Shown piece by piece: positions 1 to 7,790 of a stretch of DNA of 64,000 nt. How positions within the stretch are numbered: position 1 is the stretch's first letter; the number at the start of each line of letters is the position of its first letter. The notes beneath the pieces are model-generated. The model was not told the DNA's origin, made no database searches, and saw only the letters and a program-made list of their open reading frames with translations. A program made the position numbers and the translations under genes. Origin of the DNA: Bacillota bacterium (GTDB taxonomy: Bacteria; Bacillota; Desulfotomaculia; Desulfotomaculales; VENG01); contig VENG01000009.1 of NCBI GenBank assembly GCA_009711705.1, positions 1-64,000 of the forward strand, read 5' to 3'.

Positions 1-208
1 TGTATTAAAGAGCTTATCCGGTATTAGCACCGGTTTCCCGGTGTTATCCCAGTCTTTTGGGCAGGTTATCCACGCGTTACTCACCCGTCCGCCACTAGGT
101 ATACTCATGTCCATCCCGAAGGATTTCTATGAGCAACCCCGTTCGACTTGCATGTGTTAAGCATGCCGCCAGCGTTCGTCCTGAGCCAGGATCAAACTCT
201 CCATAAAA
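1..208 (-). rRNA. 16S ribosomal RNA, 5' end (partial)
   Basis: Read on the minus strand, this is the conserved 5' start of small-subunit rRNA, including the universal GAGTTTGATCCTGGCTCAG primer region, GAACGCTGGCGG and the GGCGGACGGGTGAGTAACGCG segment. The gene runs off the left edge, so only about 200 nt of roughly 1,550 are present. The mature 5' end is placed near 208 by comparison with the usual Firmicute start a few bases before GGAGAGTTTGATC. Two strong promoters lie upstream. Confidence 0.97.
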
Positions 209-351
209 AGTTTATATAAAGAGTTTAATCTCTTTCTCACTTATTACTTTTACTCGCGCTTGACGAGGTGTTTCTATTTAAAAAACCATTGTCACTGTTC
301 AGTTTTCAAAGACCGTTTTTTACCAGCGCTGTTTGGCGCCGACAAGAATTA

Positions 352-380
352 ATTATACTCGGTTTGTTACTGTTTGGCAA
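352..380 (-). promoter_or_regulatory. rRNA operon promoter P2
   Basis: On the minus strand a TTGCCA -35 box (380-375) is followed by exactly 17 bp and a perfect TATAAT -10 box (357-352). It faces the 16S gene and lies about 145 bp upstream of it. The leader between contains GTCTTTGAAAACTGAACAG, a sequence common upstream of Firmicute 16S genes. Confidence 0.8.
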
Positions 381-440
381 GTGGTAATTGTTTCCCAGCT
401 TGCTTTTTTGTTAATGCCGATTTTGCGTCGACAAGTTCAA

Positions 441-469
441 ATTATATCAAATTTTCCTTCTCAGTTCAA
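441..469 (-). promoter_or_regulatory. rRNA operon promoter P1
   Basis: A TTGAAC -35 box (469-464), a 17-bp spacer and a perfect TATAAT -10 box (446-441) on the minus strand repeat the geometry of the nearer promoter about 90 bp downstream. Tandem promoters are normal for rRNA operons. The rest of the stretch between the rRNA and yunB (208-690) is AT-rich; the small plus-strand open frame through it is not convincing as a gene. Confidence 0.75.
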
Positions 470-689
470 GTGGAAATTGCTTCCCACTTGCTTGCTGTTT
501 TTTTCCACCGCTTTCCGCGGCGCAAGATATAATTTATCACAATTTGACGACAGAAGCAAATGAAATTTCTACCAAAAGGTTTAAATTTATTACCGCCTGC
601 TTAAATTTAATGACCATATTTTGACACCCTAGTATTACATTTATACATAATATATATAAATTGATCCATTAAATTTTCTTCCCCGAGCA

Positions 690-1340
690 TTAGTTACCTA
701 TTCCGAAGATTCCACCTGAGAAATCAGCCACTACTTCAGGAACCTCGCCTACTATTACACTTTCAGCTACCGGTACCTGCGTAGCCACTTTTACTTCCCC
801 ACCTCCCAGGGGAATGGCGATCTTAACCATAGTGGTAAAATCGAGATATATTTTATGTCTGGTTTGGTTTATCCCGGCATGTGTAAAACTGTCATCAATT
901 TGCACATCCACAGTACCAATGGGCATTATTCTTACCGGCACCCTAGGCCCCCAGTGCGCTAAAATGTAACTCCCCAGTATCTGACCTAACGGCACTGCTA
1001 TAACTTCTCCCTCCAGCTGCTGCAGCTTGCTTAGTACTTCTAGAGCCATATCGGCCTGCATTTGGTTCACCCGCACTGTATTCGCCTGCATCACGGCTAC
1101 CCGCCCCTGGTTATCTTTTTGCCAGCTAATAAAGTCTTGATAATTAATATTATTTTGACTTATTTCACTGCGTACGGCTGTTTGGATGGCATCCACCGCC
1201 ATTTGAGTCGCCTTTACTTCAGCAATTGTGTGCACAGTAGGCCGCACCCGTCTGTCCAAAAATAAAAAGCCACCCAATAAAAGTGAAAAGATTATGGTTA
1301 CCACCAGTATTCTTTTTACCGGCCGCCTCTGTTTAAACAA
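690..1340 (-). CDS. yunB: Sporulation protein YunB
   Basis: YunB is a forespore-envelope-associated protein made in the mother cell during sporulation; its biochemical role is unknown. The protein has a short basic N-terminus (KQRRPVKR), one membrane anchor of about 20 hydrophobic residues ending in FLFLDRRVRP, then an extracytoplasmic domain with the family pattern of repeated small residues (VPLGQILGSYILAHWGPRVP and a C-terminal VPVAESVIVGEVP). The start is placed at TTG 1340 because GGGGAG lies 6 nt upstream; a longer frame opens at 1379 without a ribosome site. Its 216 residues are close to the family length of about 250. It stands alone between the rRNA operon and tyrS. Confidence 0.85.
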   Translation of the reverse strand: MFKQRRPVKRILVVTIIFSLLLGGFLFLDRRVRPTVHTIAEVKATQMAVDAIQTAVRSEISQNNINYQDFISWQKDNQGRVAVMQANTVRVNQMQADMALEVLSKLQQLEGEVIAVPLGQILGSYILAHWGPRVPVRIMPIGTVDVQIDDSFTHAGINQTRHKIYLDFTTMVKIAIPLGGGEVKVATQVPVAESVIVGEVPEVVADFSGGIFGIGN

Positions 1341-1440
1341 ATAAATCTCCCCGATCAAGGAAATTTGCTGAAGTCCCAATGTAAAATAGTATTCATTAAC
1401 TATTAATATATGCTACCGGCGGGCAAAGCTTCACTAAAAA

Positions 1441-1486
1441 TCAATAACTCAACAAAAGTGCCTGGCACCCTGCGTTGAGTTATTGA
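1441..1486. repeat. Perfect 13-bp inverted repeat
   Basis: TCAATAACTCAAC (1441-1453) and its exact reverse complement (1474-1486) enclose a 20-nt loop that contains a small nested palindrome, TGCCTGGCA. It lies between the yunB start and the tyrS terminator. It has no T-run of its own, so it may be a repeat element or part of an extended terminator. Confidence 0.7.
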
Positions 1487-1500
1487 GATAAGGAAAGTAA

Positions 1501-1525
1501 AAAAAGGGGCCAGGCCCCTTTTTTT
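1501..1525. terminator. Rho-independent terminator of tyrS (bidirectional form)
   Basis: GGGGCC-A-GGCCCC is flanked by A5 on one side and T7 on the other, a compact GC stem that would work in either direction. The tyrS stop codon (1526-1524) overlaps the T-run, so on the minus strand the hairpin follows the stop immediately. Confidence 0.85.
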
Positions 1526-2741
1526 ACACTAGCTTTATGAATTTTCTTTTTCCCACCCTGATTACCGTTTCCGGTTTGGGCTCAATTTTGAGATTTATAT
1601 CATCTACTTTTTCGCCGTCAATCTTTACTGCGCCTTGTTTAATAAGGCGCCTTGCCTCACTGGTACTTGGGCACATACCTGCCATTTGTATCAGTTTAGG
1701 TAGCCAAATAACCCCTTCTTCTAATTCATCTTCCGGCACCTGGAATCCTTGCATATCTTCAGGCAGATCCCGCTCCTGAAACACTCTCTTAAACTGTCCT
1801 TCGGCTTCTTTAGCGGCCTCAGAACCGTGGTAAAAAGATACCAGGTCTCTAGCCAGCTGCATTTTTGCATCCCTGGGATGTATGCTGCCATCCTTAATGC
1901 CTGCTTCGATATGGTGAATATCGTCCAGGGGCACAGCAGTGAGAAGAGTGTAATATCGAATCATAAGGTCATCAGGGATACTCATGGTTTTACCATACAT
2001 TTCGGCCGGCGGCTCATCAATACCTATGTAATTTCCCAGGCTCTTGCTCATTTTTTGTACCCCGTCCAGGCCTTCAATGATAGGCATCATTAAGGCCACC
2101 TGCGGCTCCTGTCCGTATTCTTTCTGTAAGTGGCGCCCCATAAGTAAATTAAATTTCTGATCCGTTCCGCCGATTTCAATATCAGCATCTAGCGCTACAG
2201 AATCGTAGCCCTGCATTAGAGGATAGAAAAATTCATGCACACTTATAGATTGGTTAGACTGAAAGCGCTTGTGAAAGTCATCTCTTTCCAGCATGCGCGC
2301 CACGGTATACTTGGCAGACAGTTCAATTACTTCCGCAAATGTAAGCGGACTGAGCCATTCACTGTTAAAAACTATGGTGGTCCTTTCCGGCATTAAGACC
2401 TTAAACATCTGCTTTTTATATGTTTGAGCATTGGCCTTTACTTCTGCTTCGGTAAGCTGCTTACGGGTTTCAGACTTCCCGGTGGGGTCACCTATGCGCG
2501 CGGTAAAATCCCCCAGAATAATTGTGATTTCATGTCCTAGTTCCTGGAATTGGCGCATCTTTTGCAAAACAACGGTATGACCTAAATGAATATCAGGCGC
2601 CGTGGGGTCAAGGCCTAATTTTATGTGCAGAGGTTTTTGGGTAGCAACTGATCGATTTAGTTTGTCGATCAATTCAGTTTCCGGCGTTATTTCCACCACA
2701 CCTCTTTTGATTATTTCCAATTGCTTTTCAACGGCAACCAT
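1524..2741 (-). CDS. tyrS: Tyrosyl-tRNA synthetase
   Basis: Charges tRNA-Tyr with tyrosine in the cytoplasm. It is a class I synthetase: the HIGH signature appears as HLGH in the DPTAPDIHLGHTVVL segment, KMSKS is intact (KMSKSLGNYIG), and the C-terminus has an S4-like RNA-binding domain (SEARRLIKQGAVKIDGEKV). The 405-residue length fits the TyrRS branch that has DPTAPDIHLGH rather than the TyrS-type HIGH. The start is ATG 2741, preceded by GGAAAGGAG; an in-frame ATG at 2786 has no ribosome site. No T-box leader was seen upstream, unlike pheS and thrS in this window. It is transcribed divergently from the penicillin-binding protein gene. Confidence 0.96.
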   Translation of the reverse strand: MVAVEKQLEIIKRGVVEITPETELIDKLNRSVATQKPLHIKLGLDPTAPDIHLGHTVVLQKMRQFQELGHEITIILGDFTARIGDPTGKSETRKQLTEAEVKANAQTYKKQMFKVLMPERTTIVFNSEWLSPLTFAEVIELSAKYTVARMLERDDFHKRFQSNQSISVHEFFYPLMQGYDSVALDADIEIGGTDQKFNLLMGRHLQKEYGQEPQVALMMPIIEGLDGVQKMSKSLGNYIGIDEPPAEMYGKTMSIPDDLMIRYYTLLTAVPLDDIHHIEAGIKDGSIHPRDAKMQLARDLVSFYHGSEAAKEAEGQFKRVFQERDLPEDMQGFQVPEDELEEGVIWLPKLIQMAGMCPSTSEARRLIKQGAVKIDGEKVDDINLKIEPKPETVIRVGKRKFIKLV

Positions 2742-2916
2742 CTGTTTTCTCCTTTCCATTCTTACATATAAATTTCCAGCATTCAATTCCTATGATTATA
2801 TCAAATGGCGCAAGACTCTACAACATGACTCAATCAATACTAAAATTTTTAAAAGCATTATGATATAATACTCTGTGTAGTTACCATTTAATCTAAACAA
2901 AAGGGGGAAACACCCT

Positions 2917-5241
2917 TTGGCACCAAAAAACAAAAAGAGAAAAATTAAATGGAGCAGGCTATTAATACTATCTGTTCTTTTGGTCTTTCTAATCGGAGCG
3001 GGGGGGGCAACCGGTTTAGTAGCTGTCAGCGTCCGGGACATGCCGGCTTTTGATCCCGGAAATTTGATGTCCCCTAATGCCACCAGAATCTACGATAAAG
3101 ATGACACCCTGATCACCAAAATAGGTGTGGAAAACCGTATTACCGTCAGTATTAATGACGTGCCAGATGTTGTTAAAAATGCATTTCTGGCAGCAGAAGA
3201 TCATGTTTTTTATGACCACAACGGAATCTACTTAAAAGGCATATTAAGAGCGGCCTGGAATGATATCGTGCACAGGGAAAAGGTACAGGGAGGAAGCACC
3301 ATAACTCAACAGTTAGTGAAGTTGTCTTTCCTCTCACCGGAAAAGAAATTTAAGCGTAAGATTCAAGAAGTTTTACTTTCGTTCAAATTGGAGCGCAGCT
3401 ACTCCAAAGATGAAATTTTGGGAATGTATTTGAACAAAATATACATGGGAGAAGGGGCATACGGGGTTCAAGCCGCGGCTCAAACATATTTTAATAAGGA
3501 CATAAGCGACATTAACTCATTAAATGAAGCAGCTACACTTGCCGCCTTACCCAAGGCTCCCAGCGCCTATTCGCCCTTTAATAATCCAGAAGCAGCAAAG
3601 TCCAGGCGTAATCTAATACTGGATAACATGGTCAGATACGGTCTTGTTGATCAAGCTGAAGTTGCCAAGATTAAGCAGGAAGAAATTCCTTTATACCAGG
3701 GTGGGCCAAACCAAAGCAGGTACCCATACCCTTATTTTGTCGATTATGTGATTAATTCTCTTGTTGCGGAATACGGAAATGAACAGGTATTCCAGAGTGG
3801 ACTTGAGGTATATACATCCCTGGATACCAAAATACAATCGGCTGCAGAAAAGGCTATGGCTAACCCTGATAATTTTCCTCCATCTAAAAAGGATGCTAAC
3901 GGGCTTATACAGCCCCAGGGCGCTATTGTGGTTATGGACCCTTCCAATGGCCACATTAGGGCCATTGTAGGCGGCAGAGAACATTCGCACAAGCGGGGAC
4001 TGAACCGCGCTACCAGGCCTCGACAGCCCGGTTCCACATTTAAGCCCATTATTGCTTACGGCCCGGCCATCGAGCAGCAAGGCATGGCACCGGCATCTGT
4101 AATCGATGATGTACCCTTTAAAGATGGTTCTTATGCTCCTCATAACTACGACGGACGGTATCGTGGTCTGATTACTATGCGTACAGCTTTAACTTATTCA
4201 GTTAATATTCCGGCGGTGAAAACTCTGAATGAGCATGTAGGTATCTCCAACGCTATAAGGTTTGCCGGCAAATTGGGAATTGATCTAAAGGCTAAAAACC
4301 ATGGCCCGGCCATGGCTCTGGGCGGGTTATACCATGGAGTAACACCTATCCAGATGGCAGGTGCCTATGCAGCCTTTGCCAACCAGGGTTTATATAACGA
4401 GCCTGTAGCCATCAGGAGAGTGGAATCACCTGACGGAGTGGTGTTAGAGGAGGACGAAATGTCTCCTGTTCAGGCTATGAAGCCTTCTACCGCTTATATG
4501 ATTACGGATATGTTACAATCTGTGGTTAAAAGTGGTACCGGCACTCGTGCCAACTTTGATCCTGGGCGCAGCATAGCAGGAAAAACCGGCACCACAGATG
4601 ATGCTAAGGATATATATTGGGGAGGCTATACTCCGCACCTGGTAGGCATGGTTTGGATGGGTTATGATGAACCCAAGCGGATGTCCCGGGCGTACGGAGG
4701 CCTTTACCCGGCCAAGGTTTGGCGCGAGGTAATGGTTAAAGCGCATGAGGACCTGCCCAAGACTGAATTCCCTATGCCCTCTAACATTGTCAGGGCTACG
4801 GTAGACAGTAAGTCGGGCCTGTCACCGGGGCCTAATACTCCGGATGAACACATGATCACCGATATCTTTGCGCAGGGTACTGTACCTACCAAAAAAGATA
4901 ATGTTCACGTGTTGGCGGAAGTCTGCCCGGAGTCCGGGAAACTACCCACAGAATACTGCCCGAACCACGGTATCACCAGGGTAATGTTAAAACTACCTTA
5001 TACGGTGTCTGATAAGGTGGAAGACTCCGACCTGCGGGTGCCCAGTGAATTATGTGATGTACACGGGCCGGGCAATTGGCCTTTCCCCGGCAACAATGAG
5101 GATAACCCGGAGCAACCGGATCAGGAAAATGATAGGCAAGAGAACGGTGATGAGCGGCAGGGAGAAGAACAGCCGGCCAATCAAAATCATAATGGAGACA
5201 ATAATGAGATTCCGGCCGATTTATTAAGAGAACTTAATTAA
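2917..5241 (+). CDS. Class A penicillin-binding protein 1A (transglycosylase/transpeptidase)
   Basis: Bifunctional murein synthase that polymerises lipid II and cross-links stem peptides outside the membrane. It has a basic N-terminus, one membrane anchor (about residues 14-37), a GT51 transglycosylase domain with the catalytic Glu94 in [12 protein letters not shown] and the GGSTITQQL motif, and a transpeptidase domain with S373-T-F-K, S428-V-N and K556-T-G-T. The last roughly 60 residues are a Glu/Asn/Gln-rich, low-complexity tail. The start is TTG 2917, preceded by AAGGGGGAA at 2901-2909. A TATAAT at about 2864 in the divergent tyrS interval is a possible -10 box. The 774-residue length is normal for PBP1A. 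Confidence 0.95.
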   Translation: MAPKNKKRKIKWSRLLILSVLLVFLIGAGGATGLVAVSVRDMPAFDPGNLMSPNATRIYDKDDTLITKIGVENRITVSINDVPDVVKNAFLAAEDHVFYDHNGIYLKGILRAAWNDIVHREKVQGGSTITQQLVKLSFLSPEKKFKRKIQEVLLSFKLERSYSKDEILGMYLNKIYMGEGAYGVQAAAQTYFNKDISDINSLNEAATLAALPKAPSAYSPFNNPEAAKSRRNLILDNMVRYGLVDQAEVAKIKQEEIPLYQGGPNQSRYPYPYFVDYVINSLVAEYGNEQVFQSGLEVYTSLDTKIQSAAEKAMANPDNFPPSKKDANGLIQPQGAIVVMDPSNGHIRAIVGGREHSHKRGLNRATRPRQPGSTFKPIIAYGPAIEQQGMAPASVIDDVPFKDGSYAPHNYDGRYRGLITMRTALTYSVNIPAVKTLNEHVGISNAIRFAGKLGIDLKAKNHGPAMALGGLYHGVTPIQMAGAYAAFANQGLYNEPVAIRRVESPDGVVLEEDEMSPVQAMKPSTAYMITDMLQSVVKSGTGTRANFDPGRSIAGKTGTTDDAKDIYWGGYTPHLVGMVWMGYDEPKRMSRAYGGLYPAKVWREVMVKAHEDLPKTEFPMPSNIVRATVDSKSGLSPGPNTPDEHMITDIFAQGTVPTKKDNVHVLAEVCPESGKLPTEYCPNHGITRVMLKLPYTVSDKVEDSDLRVPSELCDVHGPGNWPFPGNNEDNPEQPDQENDRQENGDERQGEEQPANQNHNGDNNEIPADLLRELN

Positions 5242-5375
5242 GGTGGGCGGGCCGGGAAGTAGTGGTTGCTGTCACTGAAGGAAAGCTTGATTTGGGAACG
5301 TGGGAACAAATCTTTTACGGTGAATTTGACGGCAAGCGCAAAAAGCGTGTTTTGGTTAAAATAATAGGTGAGTAA
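5241..5375 (+). pseudogene. Decayed C-terminal fragment of YjbQ (UPF0047)
   Basis: The frame ending at TAA 5373-5375 encodes a peptide with [16 protein letters not shown] and a basic tail ending VKIIGE. This matches the conserved C-terminus of the YjbQ/UPF0047 family, where LxLGTWQxIxxxEFDG is the signature. The rest of the roughly 135-residue domain, including the His residues of the active site, is absent. The frame abuts the stop codon of the penicillin-binding protein gene, so the N-terminal part was probably lost when the two were joined. The original terminator follows directly. Confidence 0.7.
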
Positions 5376-5380
5376 ATAAA

Positions 5381-5407
5381 GGGTTCCGGCGAGGCCGGAA
5401 CCCTTTT
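5381..5407. terminator. Rho-independent terminator between convergent genes
   Basis: A perfect 10-bp stem GGGTTCCGGC / GCCGGAACCC with a 3-nt GAG loop is followed by TTTT on the plus strand and an A-rich flank on the other side. It separates the plus-strand PBP/yjbQ remnant from minus-strand mutS2 and can serve both. Confidence 0.85.
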
Positions 5408-5410
5408 GAT

Positions 5411-7771
5411 TTATTTCAATTCCACCACGGTGACGCCGCTGTCGCCTTCTCCCTGCTCTCCCAGACGGTAAGATTTTACCCCCCGGTGATGCTTTAGTTC
5501 TTTATGAATGGCAGAACGAAGGGCGCCTGTCCCTTTACCGTGCACCAAGTATATCTTTTCCAGCCCGGCCAGGGCAGCATCATCTATATATTTTTCCATT
5601 GCTTCCAGGGCTTCGTCGGCCCTCATGCCTCGCAAGTTCAACTTGGTATTTATTTCTCTTGATTTAGACTTTACAATATTAGTTGTGCTAGAAGATAATT
5701 CCTCCCTGCCTGACTGGTCCACAGCCCTTATATCGGACAGGGAAAGATTGACTTTAATCACACCCACTTGCACCTGAACTTCGTCCTTATTACCAGGAGG
5801 TTCAACTACAATTCCGGTTTGATTAAACCTGGGCACGAATACCTCCATGCCCGCTGTTATTTTTTTGGGCACCTGACCTTGAACATTACCGGTTTTCTTT
5901 TCCTTTTCCCTGTAACGTCCCTGCATACTTCTGAGCTTTTCCCGGGCATCCTGAATAGCTGTTTCCCGGCTGCTAGTGCCGGTTTCTTTAATTCTGTCCC
6001 GCAGCTGCCTGATCATTTCCTCACTATCCAGCTTGGCCCGGCGTACTGTTTCCCGCGCTTCACTTCTGGCCTTGTCCAAAATTTCCCCGCGGCGTGTTTC
6101 CATTTCCTTTTCCCGGCGGCTATACCGCTCTTTAATCTTGTTCGCGTCCTGCCTGAGTGCCTCGGCGGCATTTCGTTCACGTTCCGCCTCATGCTTGGCG
6201 ACCTCGAGGTTATGCATTAACTCGGCCACTTCCACCTGCTCCTTGGTCAAGAAATCCTTGGCCCGGTCAACAACTTTGTCGTCCAGTCCCAGGCGCCTGG
6301 CAATTTCAAAGGCATTACTTCTGCCGGGCTTACCCAAAAGTAAGCGGTAAGTAGGTTTTAGTGTTACCGGGTCGAACTCCACACTGGCATTTTCGACCCT
6401 CTCCCGGGAAAAAGCAAAATTTTTCAACTCACTGTAATGAGTTGTTGCAATAGTACGGGCACCCAGTTCGTAAAGGTGTTCCAAGATAGATTGGGCCAGT
6501 GCAGCACCTTCGGTGGGGTCTGTCCCTGCCCCCAGCTCATCCAGGAGAACAAGACTTCTATTCCCGGCACCCTTTAATATCCCTACAATATTATTCATGT
6601 GAGATGAAAAGGTACTCAGGGATTGTTCAATACTTTGTTCATCCCCGATGTCAGCAAATACACGGTCAAAAATACCGATGCTGGTCCCTTCCTCGGCGGG
6701 TACGTGCAACCCGGCCAAGGACATTAAAACCAACAGGCCCACCGTCTTCAGCGTTACTGTTTTACCACCTGTATTGGGCCCGGTTATGACCAGGCTATCG
6801 AAATCAAATCCCAGGTGCGCGCTTATGGGCACCACTTCTCCGTGCAGCAGCGGGTGCCGCCCCTTTTTGATATCAATTACCGGCTGGGCTTCCAGTTTTG
6901 GTGCCCAGGCCTCTAATTGGGCACTATATTGTGCTTTAGCCATGATAAAGTCCAGACGTCCCAGCATTTCCAGGGTATATTCCAGCTCTTCGCCCTGCCG
7001 GGCCACTGCCTCGGTCAGAGAAACAAGTATCCTGTGTATTTCCTGTTTCTCGGCTGCCAGCAAGCGCCGCACTTCATTATTAGCCTCGACCACACCCATG
7101 GGCTCCACGAAAATTGTGGCGCCGCTGGCCGATTGGTCGTGCACAATGCCCGGTATTTGGGATTTGTATTCCTGTTTAACCGGGACCACGTACCGCCCTT
7201 CCCGCATGGTCACAATGGGATCCTGCAAGTGTTTTTGATGATTAGGAGAGCGTATTATTTTATCCAGCCGCTCTTTGATCTGCTGCTGCGCGGAGGCGGT
7301 ACGCCTGCGGATGGAAGATAACTGCGAAGAAGCTTCGTCAGCGATTTCCCCCCCGGGAAGTATGGCCTTGCTGAGTTGCTTTTCCAAAGTATTAAAATTC
7401 CCCAGCCCTGCTGCTATCTCACCCATAATAGGATACGTATCACTGCGGCTTACAAGGAAAGTCTTTATTCTATGGGTAACCGTAAGAGTTTTTTGGGTAT
7501 CTTCCAATTCCTTGGGCTCCAATACCATCCCGCGACAGGCACGCTTTACGGCATCCCTGTTATCACGCCAGCCCCCGATATCGGCACGCGGCTCCATGCG
7601 CAGCAATTCTCTGCCTTCTGTGGTTTCATCCAGCTGAAACCTTATTGCGTTAATCTGCTGCTGGGGTATAAGTTTTTCCACCAGTTCTCTTCCCATGGGC
7701 GAACGTGTATGTTCAGACAGTTTCTGTATTACTTTATTAAATTCCAATCTTGCTAAGTTCCTCTGGTCCAT
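5411..7771 (-). CDS. mutS2: Endonuclease MutS2
   Basis: A MutS-family ATPase with an Smr nuclease domain. It suppresses homologous recombination in some bacteria and senses collided ribosomes in Bacillus. The ABC-type ATPase carries Walker A (GPNTGGKTVTLK) and a Walker B region (LVLLDELGAGTDPTEG), followed by the family's long charged coiled coil (about residues 510-620). The C-terminal Smr domain has LNLRG and HGKGTG. The N-terminal mismatch-recognition domain of MutS1 is absent, as expected. The 786-residue length is typical. The start is ATG 7771, preceded by GGGGAG. It lies 20 bp downstream of the U32 gene in a long minus-strand run. Confidence 0.96.
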   Translation of the reverse strand: MDQRNLARLEFNKVIQKLSEHTRSPMGRELVEKLIPQQQINAIRFQLDETTEGRELLRMEPRADIGGWRDNRDAVKRACRGMVLEPKELEDTQKTLTVTHRIKTFLVSRSDTYPIMGEIAAGLGNFNTLEKQLSKAILPGGEIADEASSQLSSIRRRTASAQQQIKERLDKIIRSPNHQKHLQDPIVTMREGRYVVPVKQEYKSQIPGIVHDQSASGATIFVEPMGVVEANNEVRRLLAAEKQEIHRILVSLTEAVARQGEELEYTLEMLGRLDFIMAKAQYSAQLEAWAPKLEAQPVIDIKKGRHPLLHGEVVPISAHLGFDFDSLVITGPNTGGKTVTLKTVGLLVLMSLAGLHVPAEEGTSIGIFDRVFADIGDEQSIEQSLSTFSSHMNNIVGILKGAGNRSLVLLDELGAGTDPTEGAALAQSILEHLYELGARTIATTHYSELKNFAFSRERVENASVEFDPVTLKPTYRLLLGKPGRSNAFEIARRLGLDDKVVDRAKDFLTKEQVEVAELMHNLEVAKHEAERERNAAEALRQDANKIKERYSRREKEMETRRGEILDKARSEARETVRRAKLDSEEMIRQLRDRIKETGTSSRETAIQDAREKLRSMQGRYREKEKKTGNVQGQVPKKITAGMEVFVPRFNQTGIVVEPPGNKDEVQVQVGVIKVNLSLSDIRAVDQSGREELSSSTTNIVKSKSREINTKLNLRGMRADEALEAMEKYIDDAALAGLEKIYLVHGKGTGALRSAIHKELKHHRGVKSYRLGEQGEGDSGVTVVELK

Positions 7772-7790
7772 GTATCTCCCCGCACCTACC

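Noticed and set aside
333..563. Plus-strand 76-residue frame upstream of the rRNA genes
   Set aside because: It runs antisense through two well-formed rRNA promoters, has no ribosome site and no recognisable protein character.
600..650. TTGACA with a TACATA box 17 bp downstream on the plus strand
   Set aside because: No plus-strand gene follows; yunB is on the other strand. Probably chance in AT-rich DNA.
2742..2916. Possible T-box for tyrS
   Set aside because: The 175-bp interval lacks the GGTGGNACCGCG motif and a specifier stem, unlike pheS and thrS.
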